Positions 41,924-50,835 of a stretch of 64,000 bases of DNA are shown one piece after another (the first letter of the stretch is position 1; the number at the start of each line of letters is the position of its first letter). A program made the position numbers and the translations under genes. Location: assembly GCF_021654135.1 (NCBI RefSeq), contig NZ_JAKGSD010000001.1, positions 1 through 64,000 on the forward strand, written 5' to 3'. The DNA is from Amycolatopsis tucumanensis. GTDB lineage: Bacteria > Actinomycetota > Actinomycetes > Mycobacteriales > Pseudonocardiaceae. The notes beneath the pieces were generated by a model, which worked only from the letters and a program-made list of their open reading frames with translations, was not told the DNA's origin and searched no databases.

Positions 41924-42922
41924 ATGCCGAAACCGGTGTCCGAGCAGGTGGTCGTCATCGTGGGGGCCTCCAGCGGGATCGGGCGGGCCAGCGCGCTCGC
42001 CTTCGCGGAGCGGGGCGCGCGCGTGGTGTGCGCGGCGCGCGGTGTGGAGGCGCTGGACTCGCTGGTGCGGGAGATTCGCGACGGCGGCGGCCAGGCTCTG
42101 GCGGTGCCGACCGACGTCGCGGACCCCGCCGCAGTCCGGCGGCTTGCGGACGAGGCCGAGCGCGAGTTCGGGCGGATCGACACGTGGGTGAACGCCGCGG
42201 CGGTGGCGGTGTTCGGGTATGTCGAGGAGATCAGCGACGCGGAGTTCGAGCGCGTCATGCGGGTGAACTTCCTGGGCCACGTGCACGGCACGAAGGCCGC
42301 GCTGCCCGCGTTGCGGCGGGCCGGTGGCGGGGTCGTCATCGGGATCGCCTCGGTCGAGGGCGTCCGCGCCGTGCCGTTGCACGCCCCGTACACGGCGAGC
42401 AAGTTCGCGCTGCGCGGGTTCTACGACTGCCTGCGGATCGAACTGGCCCAGCGCGGCGACCCGATCGCCGTGTCGACGATCCTGCCCGCGGCGATCGACA
42501 CCCCGTTCTTCGAGCACTCGCGCAGCAAGATGGGCGCCCTGCCGAAGCCGCCGCCCCCGGTGTACGCGCCGGAAAGCGTGGCCGAGAGCGTGGTGTTCGC
42601 CGCGGAGCACCCGCGACGGGAGATCCCGGTCGGCGGGGCGGCGCTGGCGTTCTTCCTGGGGCAGCGGCTGTCGCCCGCGTTCACCGACGCGGTGCTTTCG
42701 GTGCGGCGGCTGGGAGCCGGGGCGTTCCGCAACGAGCGCCCGGACAACGGGGTGGACAATGTGGACAGTCCGGTGGCGGAGACGGGGAGCGTGCACGGCA
42801 GCGAGGGCGGCCGGGTGTTCCGGGGCAGCGCGTTCAGCCGGGCGGTCGGGCGCCTGCCTCGCCCGGGGGAGCTGCTGACGGCCGCGGTGTCGGCGCTGCA
42901 CCGCCGGGAGGCGTCGCGCTGA
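41924..42922 (+). CDS. Short-chain dehydrogenase/reductase with C-terminal extension
   Basis: A 332-residue SDR. NAD(P) loop GASSGIGR (14-21), NAAAVAVFG strand, catalytic S in GIASVEG and Y-x3-K in YTASKFALRG. R in CAARGVEAL after the second strand suggests NADP. About 80 residues beyond the SDR core (LSPAFTDAVLSVRRLGAGAF, then VDNVDSPVAETGSVHG) are common in the actinobacterial group of this type. ATG 41924 follows GACGGAAGGAG. Substrate unknown. Confidence 0.88.
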   Translation: MPKPVSEQVVVIVGASSGIGRASALAFAERGARVVCAARGVEALDSLVREIRDGGGQALAVPTDVADPAAVRRLADEAEREFGRIDTWVNAAAVAVFGYVEEISDAEFERVMRVNFLGHVHGTKAALPALRRAGGGVVIGIASVEGVRAVPLHAPYTASKFALRGFYDCLRIELAQRGDPIAVSTILPAAIDTPFFEHSRSKMGALPKPPPPVYAPESVAESVVFAAEHPRREIPVGGAALAFFLGQRLSPAFTDAVLSVRRLGAGAFRNERPDNGVDNVDSPVAETGSVHGSEGGRVFRGSAFSRAVGRLPRPGELLTAAVSALHRREASR

Positions 42923-43291
42923 CCCGGCTCGCCGTGCCGGCCGGCCTGCAGGCCTCCGGCAAGACGACGTTCTACCGGCGGTGCCTGGCCGGGGACCACG
43001 CGCACGTCAGCAAGGACCTGTGGCCGAACGCGCGACGGCGGGAGGCGCCTCAGTCGCGGTTGGTCGCGGAGCTCTCGGAGGTAGGGCCCGCCGGACCGCG
43101 CGGGATCGTTGCGGCGCAACGCTTCCCGTGCACGCCGCGTGCCGGAGGTCGGCCTGTTCGCGACACTGGCCCGGCTCGAGCCGCTGGACTGGACCGAAGG
43201 GTTCGACGCACTGTACGAAGTGGAGTTCGACGGAGCGGGCGGGTTCGTGGTGCGTCCTGGCCCCGGGCGTCCCGCTGCGCCTGGCGGGTGA
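42913..43291 (+). pseudogene. Remnant of a P-loop ATP-binding (kinase-like) protein
   Basis: A P-loop start, GLQASGKTTFYRRCLAGDHA then HVSKDLWPNARRREA, runs in one frame to about 43080. The matching C-terminal piece, RNASRARRVPEVGLFATLAR then EGFDALYEVEFDGAGGFVV, lies in another frame at about 43109-43291. In intact relatives these ends flank a middle section with a VDNTN-type Walker B region, which is missing. It is therefore a deleted, frameshifted pseudogene directly behind the SDR. Confidence 0.65.
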
Positions 43292-43603
43292 GGCCGAGGA
43301 CGTGCAGGCACGCCTGCGCCGAATCGGCGCCGGGATGAGACCTCGCGGCGACACCGGTCCACTGTGGAGGCCCCCATCTGCACGACGTTCAGTCAAAGAA
43401 TCACCCACCACTGCTCTACATCGTGGTTGAAACACACTCGCGTTTACCGGTGTTCTACTTCGGAACGAGCACCAAACGGACTCGAAACGGTCACCGAGCG
43501 CATTCCGGCGTGATCATGTTCCGCCATCCGGGGTAGCGTGCGCCTGCTCGTAGCGCCGCCCGGCGGCGCGCGAAATCCCCCGACCCTTCCTGGAGTTCCC
43601 ACG

Positions 43604-44347
43604 ATGACGTTCATCGGACGCCGGTCGCTGCGCGCGGCCGTCGCCGGGGCCCTGCTGGCCACCGGTTTCGTTCTCGGCACCGCGACGGCCCACGCGGCCG
43701 CCGAAGACCCCCGTGCCACGCGGCACGAGGGCAATGCCAGCACCTGCGCCGATGCCAAGCTCGCCGGCTCGATCCTCACCTCGCCGGACGACTACACCTA
43801 CACCCGCGGCAAGCTCGAGGACGACCAGTACCTCGACATCCTCACCGTCTCCCCGGACATCACGGTGACCGGCATCGTCGTCAAGGGCGGCAGCGCCTAC
43901 AACGTCTACGAACCCGGCAAGCTCGGCCTGCCGGACAGTCCACCGTGGATGGACCTGCGGGCCCCGGTGACCGGCCAGAACGCCAACATCCCGCAGCTGA
44001 GCCACTGGTTCGTCTGCGGCACCGAGAACACGACCACCACCACGACGACCGCGCCCAGCACGCCGGGGACCGGGACCACCACCGCGACGACGACCGCGTC
44101 CCCGGGCACGTCGTCGTCGAGCGCCGTGAGCACGACGCCGGAGTCCAGCGCGGGCACCACCAGCAGCTCCGCGGCCGGCGGCGGCGCCGTCGCGACCACC
44201 AGCGGCGGCCCGAAGGCGACCACGCAGAACGCCGAGGAACTGGCCTACACCGGGTTCGACGGCGGCTGGCTGATCGCGCTCGGCGCGGCGCTGGTCCTCG
44301 GCGGCGCGGCGCTGCTGTTCGTGGTCCGCGCCCGCCGGAAGGCCTGA
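43604..44347 (+). CDS. Exported surface protein with LAXTG sortase (class E-type) signal
   Basis: A 247-residue secreted protein. A signal peptide (SLRAAVAGALLATGFVLGTATAHA) precedes a folded domain of about 115 residues with two cysteines (NASTCADAKLAGSIL and HWFVCGTENT), a Thr/Ser-rich wall-spanning region (about 142-210) and the sorting signal LAYTG, a 20-residue hydrophobic helix and RARRKA tail. LAXTG is the motif of class E sortases in high-GC actinobacteria. ATG 43604 follows TGGAG. A strong terminator hairpin follows directly. Confidence 0.85.
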   Translation: MTFIGRRSLRAAVAGALLATGFVLGTATAHAAAEDPRATRHEGNASTCADAKLAGSILTSPDDYTYTRGKLEDDQYLDILTVSPDITVTGIVVKGGSAYNVYEPGKLGLPDSPPWMDLRAPVTGQNANIPQLSHWFVCGTENTTTTTTTAPSTPGTGTTTATTTASPGTSSSSAVSTTPESSAGTTSSSAAGGGAVATTSGGPKATTQNAEELAYTGFDGGWLIALGAALVLGGAALLFVVRARRKA

Positions 44348-44352
44348 TCCAC

Positions 44353-44390
44353 CCGCCCGGCGGACCGGTCACCTCCGGTCCGCCGGGCGG
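44353..44390. terminator. Strong bidirectional terminator hairpin
   Basis: CCGCCCGGCGGACCGG (44353-44368) pairs with CCGGTCCGCCGGGCGG (44375-44390), a perfect 16-bp stem over a TCACCT loop, exactly between the convergent LAXTG gene and LuxR-type gene ends. Confidence 0.85.
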
Positions 44391-47057
44391 TCAGCCGACG
44401 CCGGCCGTGCGCGCCCACTCCGCGATCTGCGTGCGGTTGGCCAGGTTCAGCTTGTTCAGGATGCTGCGCACGTGGCTCTCCACCGTCCGCTCCGAGAGCA
44501 CCAGCCGCTCGGCGATGGCCCGGTTGGACAGCGCCGCCGCCAGCAGGCCGGCGATCTCCCGTTCCCGCGCGGTCAGCGGATCGGCCGCCCGCAGGCGGTC
44601 CAGCAGCTCCGACGCGCGCCGCACGGCGCCGGGCATCCGCAGGCGCCGCGCTTCCGACAGCGCGACCCGCGCGAGCGGTGCGTCGCCGGTCAGTCCGGCC
44701 AGCGCGAGCCGGTTCAGCACGACGTACGGGCGCGCGCCGGTGCGGGTGTCGATCGCGATGGCCTCGGCGAACCAGCGCCGCGCGTCCTCGTCCCGGCCCA
44801 GCACCGCCGCGGCACGCGCCCGCCACGCCACGAACGTGTCCGAGCAGAACACCCCGGCCCCGCCGGAGACCACCGGCGGCAGCGTGGCGAGGTGGTCGGC
44901 CACCAGCCCGGCGATCTCGCGGTCGCCGAACTCGTCCGCGAGCAACAGCAGGTGGAACGCGGTCGCCGGGTTCTGGGCGAGGAACGCGGTGTCGACCTTC
45001 GGCCGGACCGCCTCGTAGCGGGCGGCCGCTTCCGCCCGCCGCCCGAGCACGAGCGCCACCACCGGTCCCGACACGACGGCGATCGCGAGCGCCGGGGTCT
45101 GGTCCAGCGCCAAGTCGGCGCCGTCGGGGATCTCGCCCGGGTCGCCGGTGACCGTGGCCAGCTGCTGGCGGAACGCGAAGGACAACCCGGCCGCGGTCTC
45201 GTCCTCGGCGAGCTCGGCGGTGGCGACCTCGGTGGCCAGCTCGTCCAGCTCCCTGGCCGCCGCGAACGACCCGCGGTAGGCCAGGACCGACGCGCGCAGC
45301 CGCAGCTCGTGCCAGCGCACCAGCGGCAGCCGGGTGGCGCGCGCCAGCTCGGAGATCGCGGCCAGCTCGACGTCGACGGCGGTCATCGTGCCGACCTCGA
45401 AGGCCGCGTCCAGCCGCCACTTGTGCCCCCACAACGCCAGCAGCGGCTGGCCGGTCCGGGCGGCGAGGTCGATGGCCAGTGTGGCGAGCCGGAGCCGTTC
45501 CGGCAGCGGCAGCTCGATCGGCCACACCTTGAACCGCGCCCGCACCGCGTCCACGAGCGCCTCCGGGTCGCCGCTGGACTCGGCGAGCGCGAGCGCCTCG
45601 TCGGCGAGCCGGGCGGCTTCCGCGGTGCTCCCGGTCTCGGCCGCCAGTGACGCGCACTGGGCCAGCAGCCGGGACCGCGGCGCGGGATCGTGCACGACGC
45701 CGAGCGCGGTCGTGGCCAGCTCGGCCAGGCCCGGCACCAGATCCGGGGCGGCGATGTCCCGCACGACCAGTGCCGCCGCGGCCGCGAGGTCGGGACGGCC
45801 GCGCGCGGCCTCGCGGGCGTGCTCGAAGGCCTGCCGGAAGCGGCCCGCGCGGTACTCGGCGGTGGCGAGCTCGATCAGCAGCTCGGGCAGGCGCGACAAC
45901 TCGCCCGCCCGGCGCAGGGCGTCGTGCGCGAAACCCAGGAACCGGGCCGCTTCGGCGAAGGCGAGCGAGCGCGTCGCCTCCGCGGCCGCTCGCCGGGCCC
46001 AGTCCGCGGCGCGCGACAGAGCGGGTGTGTCGGCGGCGGACCGCAGCCAGTGCCCGGCGACCACCCCGGCCAGCGCCGGATCCCGCCGGGCCCGGTCTTC
46101 CAGCGCCCGCGCGGCGCGGGCGTGCAGGGACTCGCGGACGCTGGGTTCGAGGCCGGCGTAGATCCCGTCCCGCACGACGGCGTGCGCGAAGCGGCGCAGC
46201 CCGGCGCCTGCCGGCACCAGCACCCCGGCCCGTACGGCGGGATCGAGCCAGCGGGCCACATCGTCCACTCCGGACACTTCGGCGAGGACGGCGCTGTCGA
46301 CCTCCTCGCCGAGCACGGCGGCGATCTCCAGCAGTTCCCGCGTCGGCGACGGAAGCGCCGCGACCGTCGTGCGCACGAGGTGGCCGAGCGGAACGCCGTC
46401 GCCGGACCGCGCGATCGCCCGCAGGTACAGCGGGTTGCCGCCGGATCGCCGCAACGCGTGCCGGGCGTCGAGGCCGCAACCGTGGTGGGCCAGGAACTCG
46501 CGCACCTCGGTTTCGGACAGCGGCGGCAGGGTGATGCCGTGCGCGCCGGGACGGCCGAGGAGGTCGGGCAGCGCCGCGTCGAGCCGCCCCGGCTCGGTGT
46601 CGCGGTAGGTCGCGAGCACGGCGAGCCGGGACCGGTGCAGCTCGCCGGCCAGGTGCCGCAGCAGCCGCAGCGACGTTTCGTCCGCCCAGTGCAGGTCCTC
46701 CAGCACGAGCACCAGGCCGTCCGGCTCGGCGGCGGCCACCAGCGCGTCGGTGGCGGCCGCCGCGAAGCGGAACCGCGCGGCGGCCAGGTCGCCCACCTGG
46801 TCCGGTTCCGGCACGTCCAGCCCGGCCAGGACGCGGCGCCACGGCCACAGCGGCGGCGCGCCCGGATCGTCGACGCACCGGCCCCACCGCACCGGCGCCG
46901 GGCCGCCCGCGGTGGCTTCCTCGCAGAGCCGGGTCTTGCCGATGCCTGCCGGGCCCGCGACGAGCAGCAGTCCGCCCGCGCCCGCGGCGGCGTCGCCGAG
47001 CAGGCGCGCGACCTCGCCCCGCGCCGCGGCGCGGCCGACGAACGGCTCGGTGCCCAC
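44391..47057 (-). CDS. Large LuxR-family ATP-binding transcriptional regulator (LAL type)
   Basis: An 888-residue regulator. VGRAAARGEVARLL leads into Walker A GPAGIGKT and Walker B region LVLVLEDLHWAD, followed by a long helical TPR-like middle and a C-terminal LuxR helix-turn-helix: LTAREREIAGLLAAALSNRA then LSERTVESHVRSILNKLNL. LAL regulators integrate a bound ligand or ATP state to activate pathways; no inducer is apparent. GTG 47057 is used as the conserved start; longer versions are open. Target genes are not evident. Confidence 0.85.
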   Translation of the reverse strand: MGTEPFVGRAAARGEVARLLGDAAAGAGGLLLVAGPAGIGKTRLCEEATAGGPAPVRWGRCVDDPGAPPLWPWRRVLAGLDVPEPDQVGDLAAARFRFAAAATDALVAAAEPDGLVLVLEDLHWADETSLRLLRHLAGELHRSRLAVLATYRDTEPGRLDAALPDLLGRPGAHGITLPPLSETEVREFLAHHGCGLDARHALRRSGGNPLYLRAIARSGDGVPLGHLVRTTVAALPSPTRELLEIAAVLGEEVDSAVLAEVSGVDDVARWLDPAVRAGVLVPAGAGLRRFAHAVVRDGIYAGLEPSVRESLHARAARALEDRARRDPALAGVVAGHWLRSAADTPALSRAADWARRAAAEATRSLAFAEAARFLGFAHDALRRAGELSRLPELLIELATAEYRAGRFRQAFEHAREAARGRPDLAAAAALVVRDIAAPDLVPGLAELATTALGVVHDPAPRSRLLAQCASLAAETGSTAEAARLADEALALAESSGDPEALVDAVRARFKVWPIELPLPERLRLATLAIDLAARTGQPLLALWGHKWRLDAAFEVGTMTAVDVELAAISELARATRLPLVRWHELRLRASVLAYRGSFAAARELDELATEVATAELAEDETAAGLSFAFRQQLATVTGDPGEIPDGADLALDQTPALAIAVVSGPVVALVLGRRAEAAARYEAVRPKVDTAFLAQNPATAFHLLLLADEFGDREIAGLVADHLATLPPVVSGGAGVFCSDTFVAWRARAAAVLGRDEDARRWFAEAIAIDTRTGARPYVVLNRLALAGLTGDAPLARVALSEARRLRMPGAVRRASELLDRLRAADPLTAREREIAGLLAAALSNRAIAERLVLSERTVESHVRSILNKLNLANRTQIAEWARTAGVG

Positions 47058-47187
47058 GCCAGGAGTATCGCCCGCGCGGCCCGCTCCGTGACGGGATTCA
47101 GTGCCGCGCATCCGTGCCGGCACTGATGTGGCGGCCCCGCCGCCGGGCGGACAGTCGTGCGGTCACCACAGCGGGAAGGAGAACCCG

Positions 47188-47733
47188 ATGTACGCCACCG
47201 TTCACCAGTTCCGGCGCTCGTCCGGCGACGGAGACGAGGACCGGGGCACGTCCCGGCCCGGCTCCCTCGGCGGCTGCGTGCTCGCCGAGATCGCCGGCGC
47301 GGCCGGCGCCGAGATCACCTTCTGGCCGGACCGCGACAGCGCTGCCGCGGACGGCGGTTCGGCGGTCTACCAGGTCGAGTTCACCGGCACCGCGCCGGGC
47401 GAACCGCGGTTCGCGCAGCTCACCTGGTTCGCCGGGCCGCGCAGGCAGGAGGTCTCCGACGCCGGGGCGCGCGCGGGACGCGACCGGATCTGGCCCGCCG
47501 TCCGCGAGGTGCCGGGAGCAGGCAACTGCTACGCGCTGGTGGGGGAGGACAACGCCTGCCTGGTGCTGGGTTTCGCCGACAGCGTCGAGGCGATCGAGGC
47601 GGCGCAGCGGGCCGTGATGACGACCGAGCTGCTGCCCGGCGAGGACGAGGCCCTGCTCCCCGGCCCGGACCGCGTCGACGTGCACCGCGTGCTCCACGCG
47701 GACCTGCCCGCGCCGGTGGGTGATCCCCGATGA
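47188..47733 (+). CDS. Hypothetical protein
   Basis: A 181-residue soluble protein starting MYATVHQFRRS. The first strand and VREVPGAGNCYALVGEDNAC plus LVLGFADSVEAIEAAQRAVM resemble the antibiotic-biosynthesis-monooxygenase-like (dimeric alpha-beta barrel) pattern, but no catalytic residue is obvious. ATG 47188 follows GGGAAGGAG. It overlaps the YceI gene (ATGA), so they form a unit with the archease-like gene. Confidence 0.65.
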   Translation: MYATVHQFRRSSGDGDEDRGTSRPGSLGGCVLAEIAGAAGAEITFWPDRDSAAADGGSAVYQVEFTGTAPGEPRFAQLTWFAGPRRQEVSDAGARAGRDRIWPAVREVPGAGNCYALVGEDNACLVLGFADSVEAIEAAQRAVMTTELLPGEDEALLPGPDRVDVHRVLHADLPAPVGDPR

Positions 47734-48203
47734 CCGCCGTGCGCAGCGGGAACTGGACCGTCGTCGCCGCGGGCACCACCGCGCGGTTCGCCGTCCGGAA
47801 CCTCGGGTTCAATCGGGTCACCGGCACCATCCCGGTGCGGGGCGGCTCGGTGCAGGGCTCGGCCGTGCGGGCCGAGCTCGACCTCGAGGGGCTGGACACC
47901 GGCCACGCGAAACGGGACGCCGACCTGCGCAAGCCGAGCCTGCTCGACAGCGCGGCCCGGCCGGTGCTGCGGTTCACCGGCACTGCTGTCGACGCCGGGC
48001 GTGTCGACGGCGCGCTGGAGCTCCGGGGCGCCACCTGCCCGATCACGCTGACGGTCCAGCCGGCCCCGGACGACCGCCCGGAGGCCCCACACCTGATCGC
48101 GACCGGCGTCCTCGACCGGGCCCCGCTGCGGATGCGCGTCCCGCGGTTCGTGATCGGCCGTCACATCGAGATCACTGTGGACGTCCGCCTGGCGCCCGGT
48201 TGA
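47730..48203 (+). CDS. YceI-family lipid-binding protein
   Basis: A 157-residue YceI-like lipocalin-type barrel without a signal peptide: WTVVAAGTTARFAVRNLGFNRVTG, GLDTGHAKRDADLRKPSLLD and RFTGTAVDAGRVDGALELRG are the family blocks; these proteins bind isoprenoid chains. Translationally coupled to the gene before (ATGA 47730-47733) and after (TTGA-type junction at 48200). Confidence 0.85.
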   Translation: MTAVRSGNWTVVAAGTTARFAVRNLGFNRVTGTIPVRGGSVQGSAVRAELDLEGLDTGHAKRDADLRKPSLLDSAARPVLRFTGTAVDAGRVDGALELRGATCPITLTVQPAPDDRPEAPHLIATGVLDRAPLRMRVPRFVIGRHIEITVDVRLAPG

Positions 48204-48694
48204 CCACGGTTCATCCCCGGCGGGTGGTGCGTGCGGCCGCGGGCGGGCGGATCGTGGACCGCGTGGGATCGCGGGCACTGGCCGGCCGGGACGGCCGCCG
48301 TCCGGTCCACGCCGCGGATCTGCGGATCCGGGCGTGGGCCGCCGGCCGCGAGGCCTGCCTGGCCGAGGCGGTGGAGGCGATGGTCCGCAGCTTCCTGGGC
48401 CGGGTGCCGCGGCCGTCGTCCGACGTGCGGTTCAGCGTGTCCGGCGGCAGCGACACCGACCTGCTCCGCGCCCTGCTCACCAGGGCGATCGACTGCATCC
48501 GCGTGCTGAACCGCATCCCGGTGTCCGTCACGGTCGTCCGCACGGCCACCGGGTTGTCGGTCGAATGCGCGACGGTGGACGCGGGCGCGATCCTGCCGTG
48601 CGGCGCGCTCCCGAAGCGCGTGTCCGCGACGGGGTTGCGCTGCGAGCCGGCGGGTGACGGGCGGTGGCTGGCCACCGCGCTGATCGACGTCTGA
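48200..48694 (+). CDS. Archease-like protein
   Basis: A protein of up to 164 residues resembling archease, the RtcB tRNA-ligase cofactor: HAADLRIRAWAAGREACLAE then AVEAMVRSFLG at the front, VSGGSDTDLLRALLTRAIDC in the middle and a final GLRCEPAGDGRWLATALIDV strand. The usual HTADxRIEAWA start is clear, but the N-terminal start is uncertain: TTG 48200 overlaps the YceI stop, GTG 48224 is the alternative. No RtcB gene is in the window, so its job here is open. Confidence 0.65.
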   Translation: MTTVHPRRVVRAAAGGRIVDRVGSRALAGRDGRRPVHAADLRIRAWAAGREACLAEAVEAMVRSFLGRVPRPSSDVRFSVSGGSDTDLLRALLTRAIDCIRVLNRIPVSVTVVRTATGLSVECATVDAGAILPCGALPKRVSATGLRCEPAGDGRWLATALIDV

Positions 48695-48696
48695 AT

Positions 48697-49398
48697 TCAG
48701 GGCGCGGGCGCGGTGCCGCCGAGGTGGGCGGGCAGCCACCACAGGTCGTCGGGGCCCGCGGGCTTGTCGGGGTACTCCGCCTGCGCCTTGTCGAGCAGCA
48801 GGCTCATCCGGTCGCGCAGCTCGCGGGTGACCGCGTCGGCGTCGTCGTCCGGGCCGGTGCGCAGCGGCTCGCCCATCAGGATCGAGACGGGCACGTGCCG
48901 CTGTGTCAGGTTGCGCGGCCTGCCCTTCGTCCACAGGCGCTGCGAGCCCCACACCGCCATCGGGATCAGCGGCACCCCGGCCTGCGCCGCCATGCGTGCC
49001 GCGCCCGACTTGACCTCCTCGACGGTGAACGACGGGCTGATCGTGGCCTCCGGGAAGACGCCGACGACCTCTCCGGCGCGCAGCCGGGCGACCGCCTCGT
49101 CGTAGGCGCCGCGGCCTGCCTTGCGGTCGACCGGGATGTGGCGCATTCCGCGCATCAGCGGCCCGGAGATCCGGTGGTCGAAGACCTCTTTCTTGGCCAT
49201 GAAGCGCACCAGCCGCTTCGCGGGCTGCGCGCCCAGCCCGCAGAAGACGAAGTCCAGGTAGGAGACGTGGTTGCAGGCGATGACCGCGCCGCCGCGGGCC
49301 GGCACGTGCTCGCTGCCCTCGACCCGCAGCTTCAGGTCGAGGACCCGGAACATGGTCTTGGCGAACAGGACGACGGGCGGGTACACGAGCTCTGCCAT
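48697..49398 (-). CDS. plsC: 1-acyl-sn-glycerol-3-phosphate acyltransferase (PlsC-like)
   Basis: A 233-residue acyltransferase that adds the second acyl chain to lysophosphatidic acid. NHVSYLD (NHx4D motif, near residue 43), KKEVFDHR, GVFPEATISP (FPEGT-like) and VPLIPMAVWGS are the four family motifs. A hydrophobic start VYPPVVLFAKTMFRVLDL may anchor it. ATG 49398 follows an inverted-repeat promoter at 49406-49426. It could feed the lipid pathways together with the WS/DGAT gene, but it is 28 kb away from it. Confidence 0.9.
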   Translation of the reverse strand: MAELVYPPVVLFAKTMFRVLDLKLRVEGSEHVPARGGAVIACNHVSYLDFVFCGLGAQPAKRLVRFMAKKEVFDHRISGPLMRGMRHIPVDRKAGRGAYDEAVARLRAGEVVGVFPEATISPSFTVEEVKSGAARMAAQAGVPLIPMAVWGSQRLWTKGRPRNLTQRHVPVSILMGEPLRTGPDDDADAVTRELRDRMSLLLDKAQAEYPDKPAGPDDLWWLPAHLGGTAPAP

Positions 49399-49405
49399 CC
49401 CGTCA

Positions 49406-49426
49406 GGTTACGGGACCGTAGGTTAC
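49406..49426. promoter_or_regulatory. Repeat-containing promoter upstream of plsC
   Basis: GGTTAC occurs at 49406-49411 and again at 49421-49426, flanking TACGGGACCGTA, a near-perfect inverted repeat. The block is 8 bp from the plsC start and resembles TetR-type sites seen before actinobacterial lipid genes; the identity is unproven. Confidence 0.4.
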
Positions 49427-49479
49427 TTTCGCGTAGGGTGCGGATGTGACGTTCGTCCGGTTCTCCGGTCGGAAGGTGA

Positions 49480-49740
49480 CGGGCCGGCCAGGGCGTCGAA
49501 CAGGTCCGGCAGCGGTCATCGCGGCGATCGTGTCCGGCCGACGCCGTGCTCGCCGGCGTTCCCCGCAGTTCCACGGCTCCGGTCAGGAAGAAGTTGCGCC
49601 ACGTCGCTCTCCGCGGGCGCCTCGGTGCCGGGGGTGACCTGCACGACCACGCGCACGAGGAGCGGGTCGATGACGATCACCCCGGCTCCGCCGTCGTCCG
49701 CGATTATCCGGGGATCCGTCAGCGCTCCCAGGAAAATCCG
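49480..49740 (-). pseudogene. Condensed remnant of an alkyl sulfatase (MBL-fold, BDS1-type)
   Basis: Read on the minus strand, conserved alkyl-sulfatase pieces occur in order but in changing frames: GVIVIDPLL (N-terminal strand of the MBL core), VQVTPGTEAPAE (mid-protein motif), RNFFLTGAVELRG and finally LFDALAGPVT (C-terminal domain). An intact enzyme is about 600 residues; here the blocks lie within 260 bp, so most of the gene is deleted. The metal-binding THSHxDH region is missing. Confidence 0.55.
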
Positions 49741-49765
49741 TGTGGCGCAGGGCCCTCCGCGGCCG

Positions 49766-50236
49766 TCACCGCTGGAGCCGGCGTGCCTCGCCGCCGTGGA
49801 CGACCACCGCCCAGATGACCACCACGTCGAGCGCGATGACGAGCGTGGCCCACACCGGGTACGCCGACAGGAACGCCAGCTGGGCGACCGCGTTCACCGT
49901 GGCCAGGACGACCGCCGTGACACGGGCCCACGCGGCGCCGGTGAACAGCCCGATGCCGGCGGCGACGGCGAGCGCCCCGACGATCAGGTGCACCCAGCCC
50001 CAGCCGGTCAGGTCGAACACCAGCGTGCCCGCGGCCCCGACGAGGTAGTACTCGTCGTTGAACAGGGCGACCAGCCCCTCGATGACGTTGAAGATCCCGA
50101 GCAGCACCATCATCGCGCCGCCGAACCACACCCAGCCCATCCAGGCCGAGCGTGACTCGTACGGGGCGGGCGCCGGTTCCGGGGGACGGGTGCCGCCCAG
50201 CGGCTCGACGTGGGGCTGCGCATGCTGCTGAGTCAT
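49766..50236 (-). CDS. DUF7144-type four-helix membrane protein (copy 1)
   Basis: A 156-residue membrane protein: a proline-rich N-terminus, then four helices (MGWVWFGGAMMVLLGIFNVI, GWVHLIVGALAVAAGIGLF, VTAVVLATVNAVAQLAFL and WATLVIALDVVVIWAVVVHG) with the conserved FNDEYYLV loop after helix 1. It is a paralog of the adjacent gene at 50259-50684, 22 bp upstream. Function unknown. Confidence 0.8.
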   Translation of the reverse strand: MTQQHAQPHVEPLGGTRPPEPAPAPYESRSAWMGWVWFGGAMMVLLGIFNVIEGLVALFNDEYYLVGAAGTLVFDLTGWGWVHLIVGALAVAAGIGLFTGAAWARVTAVVLATVNAVAQLAFLSAYPVWATLVIALDVVVIWAVVVHGGEARRLQR

Positions 50237-50258
50237 GGGTTCCTCCTGCTGGAGCGGA

Positions 50259-50684
50259 TCAGTCGGTGAGCCGCATCTCCCGCCCGTGCGCGATGAGCGC
50301 GTAGATCACGAAGACGTCGAGCGTGATGACGATGAGCGACCAGACCGGGTACGCGGGCACGAAGGCGAGGTGGATGATCGCGCTCGCGCCGGCCAGGATC
50401 GCGCCGAGGTACTGCGCGACGCGGTTGCCGGCCAGGACGCCGCAGCCGATGACGACGGCGGTGACCCCGAGCCCGAAGTGCACCCAGCCCCACACGTCGT
50501 AGGAGACCTCGACGACGAGACCCGACGAGGGCACCGCGAAGTAGTCCTCGTCGAACACCGCGACGAGGCCCTCCACCGCGTGGAAGAGGCCGAGCAGGAC
50601 CAGCATGATCCCGCCGAAGGAGACCCACCCGGTCCAGCCCGTGGCCGTCCGGGGTGGGGTGGAAGAGGTGTAGCTGTCGGTCAT
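50259..50684 (-). CDS. DUF7144-type four-helix membrane protein (copy 2)
   Basis: A 141-residue paralog of the next gene. The same order of helices is visible (GWVSFGGIMLVLLGLFHAVE, VWGWVHFGLGVTAVVIGCGVLAG, AQYLGAILAGASAIIHLAFV, WSLIVITLDVFVIYALIAHG), and the loop reads FDEDYFAVP. Both genes are on the minus strand and probably co-transcribed, suggesting a recent tandem duplication. Start ATG 50684. Confidence 0.8.
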   Translation of the reverse strand: MTDSYTSSTPPRTATGWTGWVSFGGIMLVLLGLFHAVEGLVAVFDEDYFAVPSSGLVVEVSYDVWGWVHFGLGVTAVVIGCGVLAGNRVAQYLGAILAGASAIIHLAFVPAYPVWSLIVITLDVFVIYALIAHGREMRLTD

Positions 50685-50835
50685 GTCGCGCCTCCCGCGG
50701 AAGCCGGGGTCCGGACGTTCCACGGTGCACCGCCGCCCGCGCGGACGCCTCATTCCCCGCGGGTGATGGCACCGGGCCGCGCGCCGCGCACAGTCCCCCG
50801 CGTCGAAACCCGAACCGGGTGAACAGGAGGAAGGT

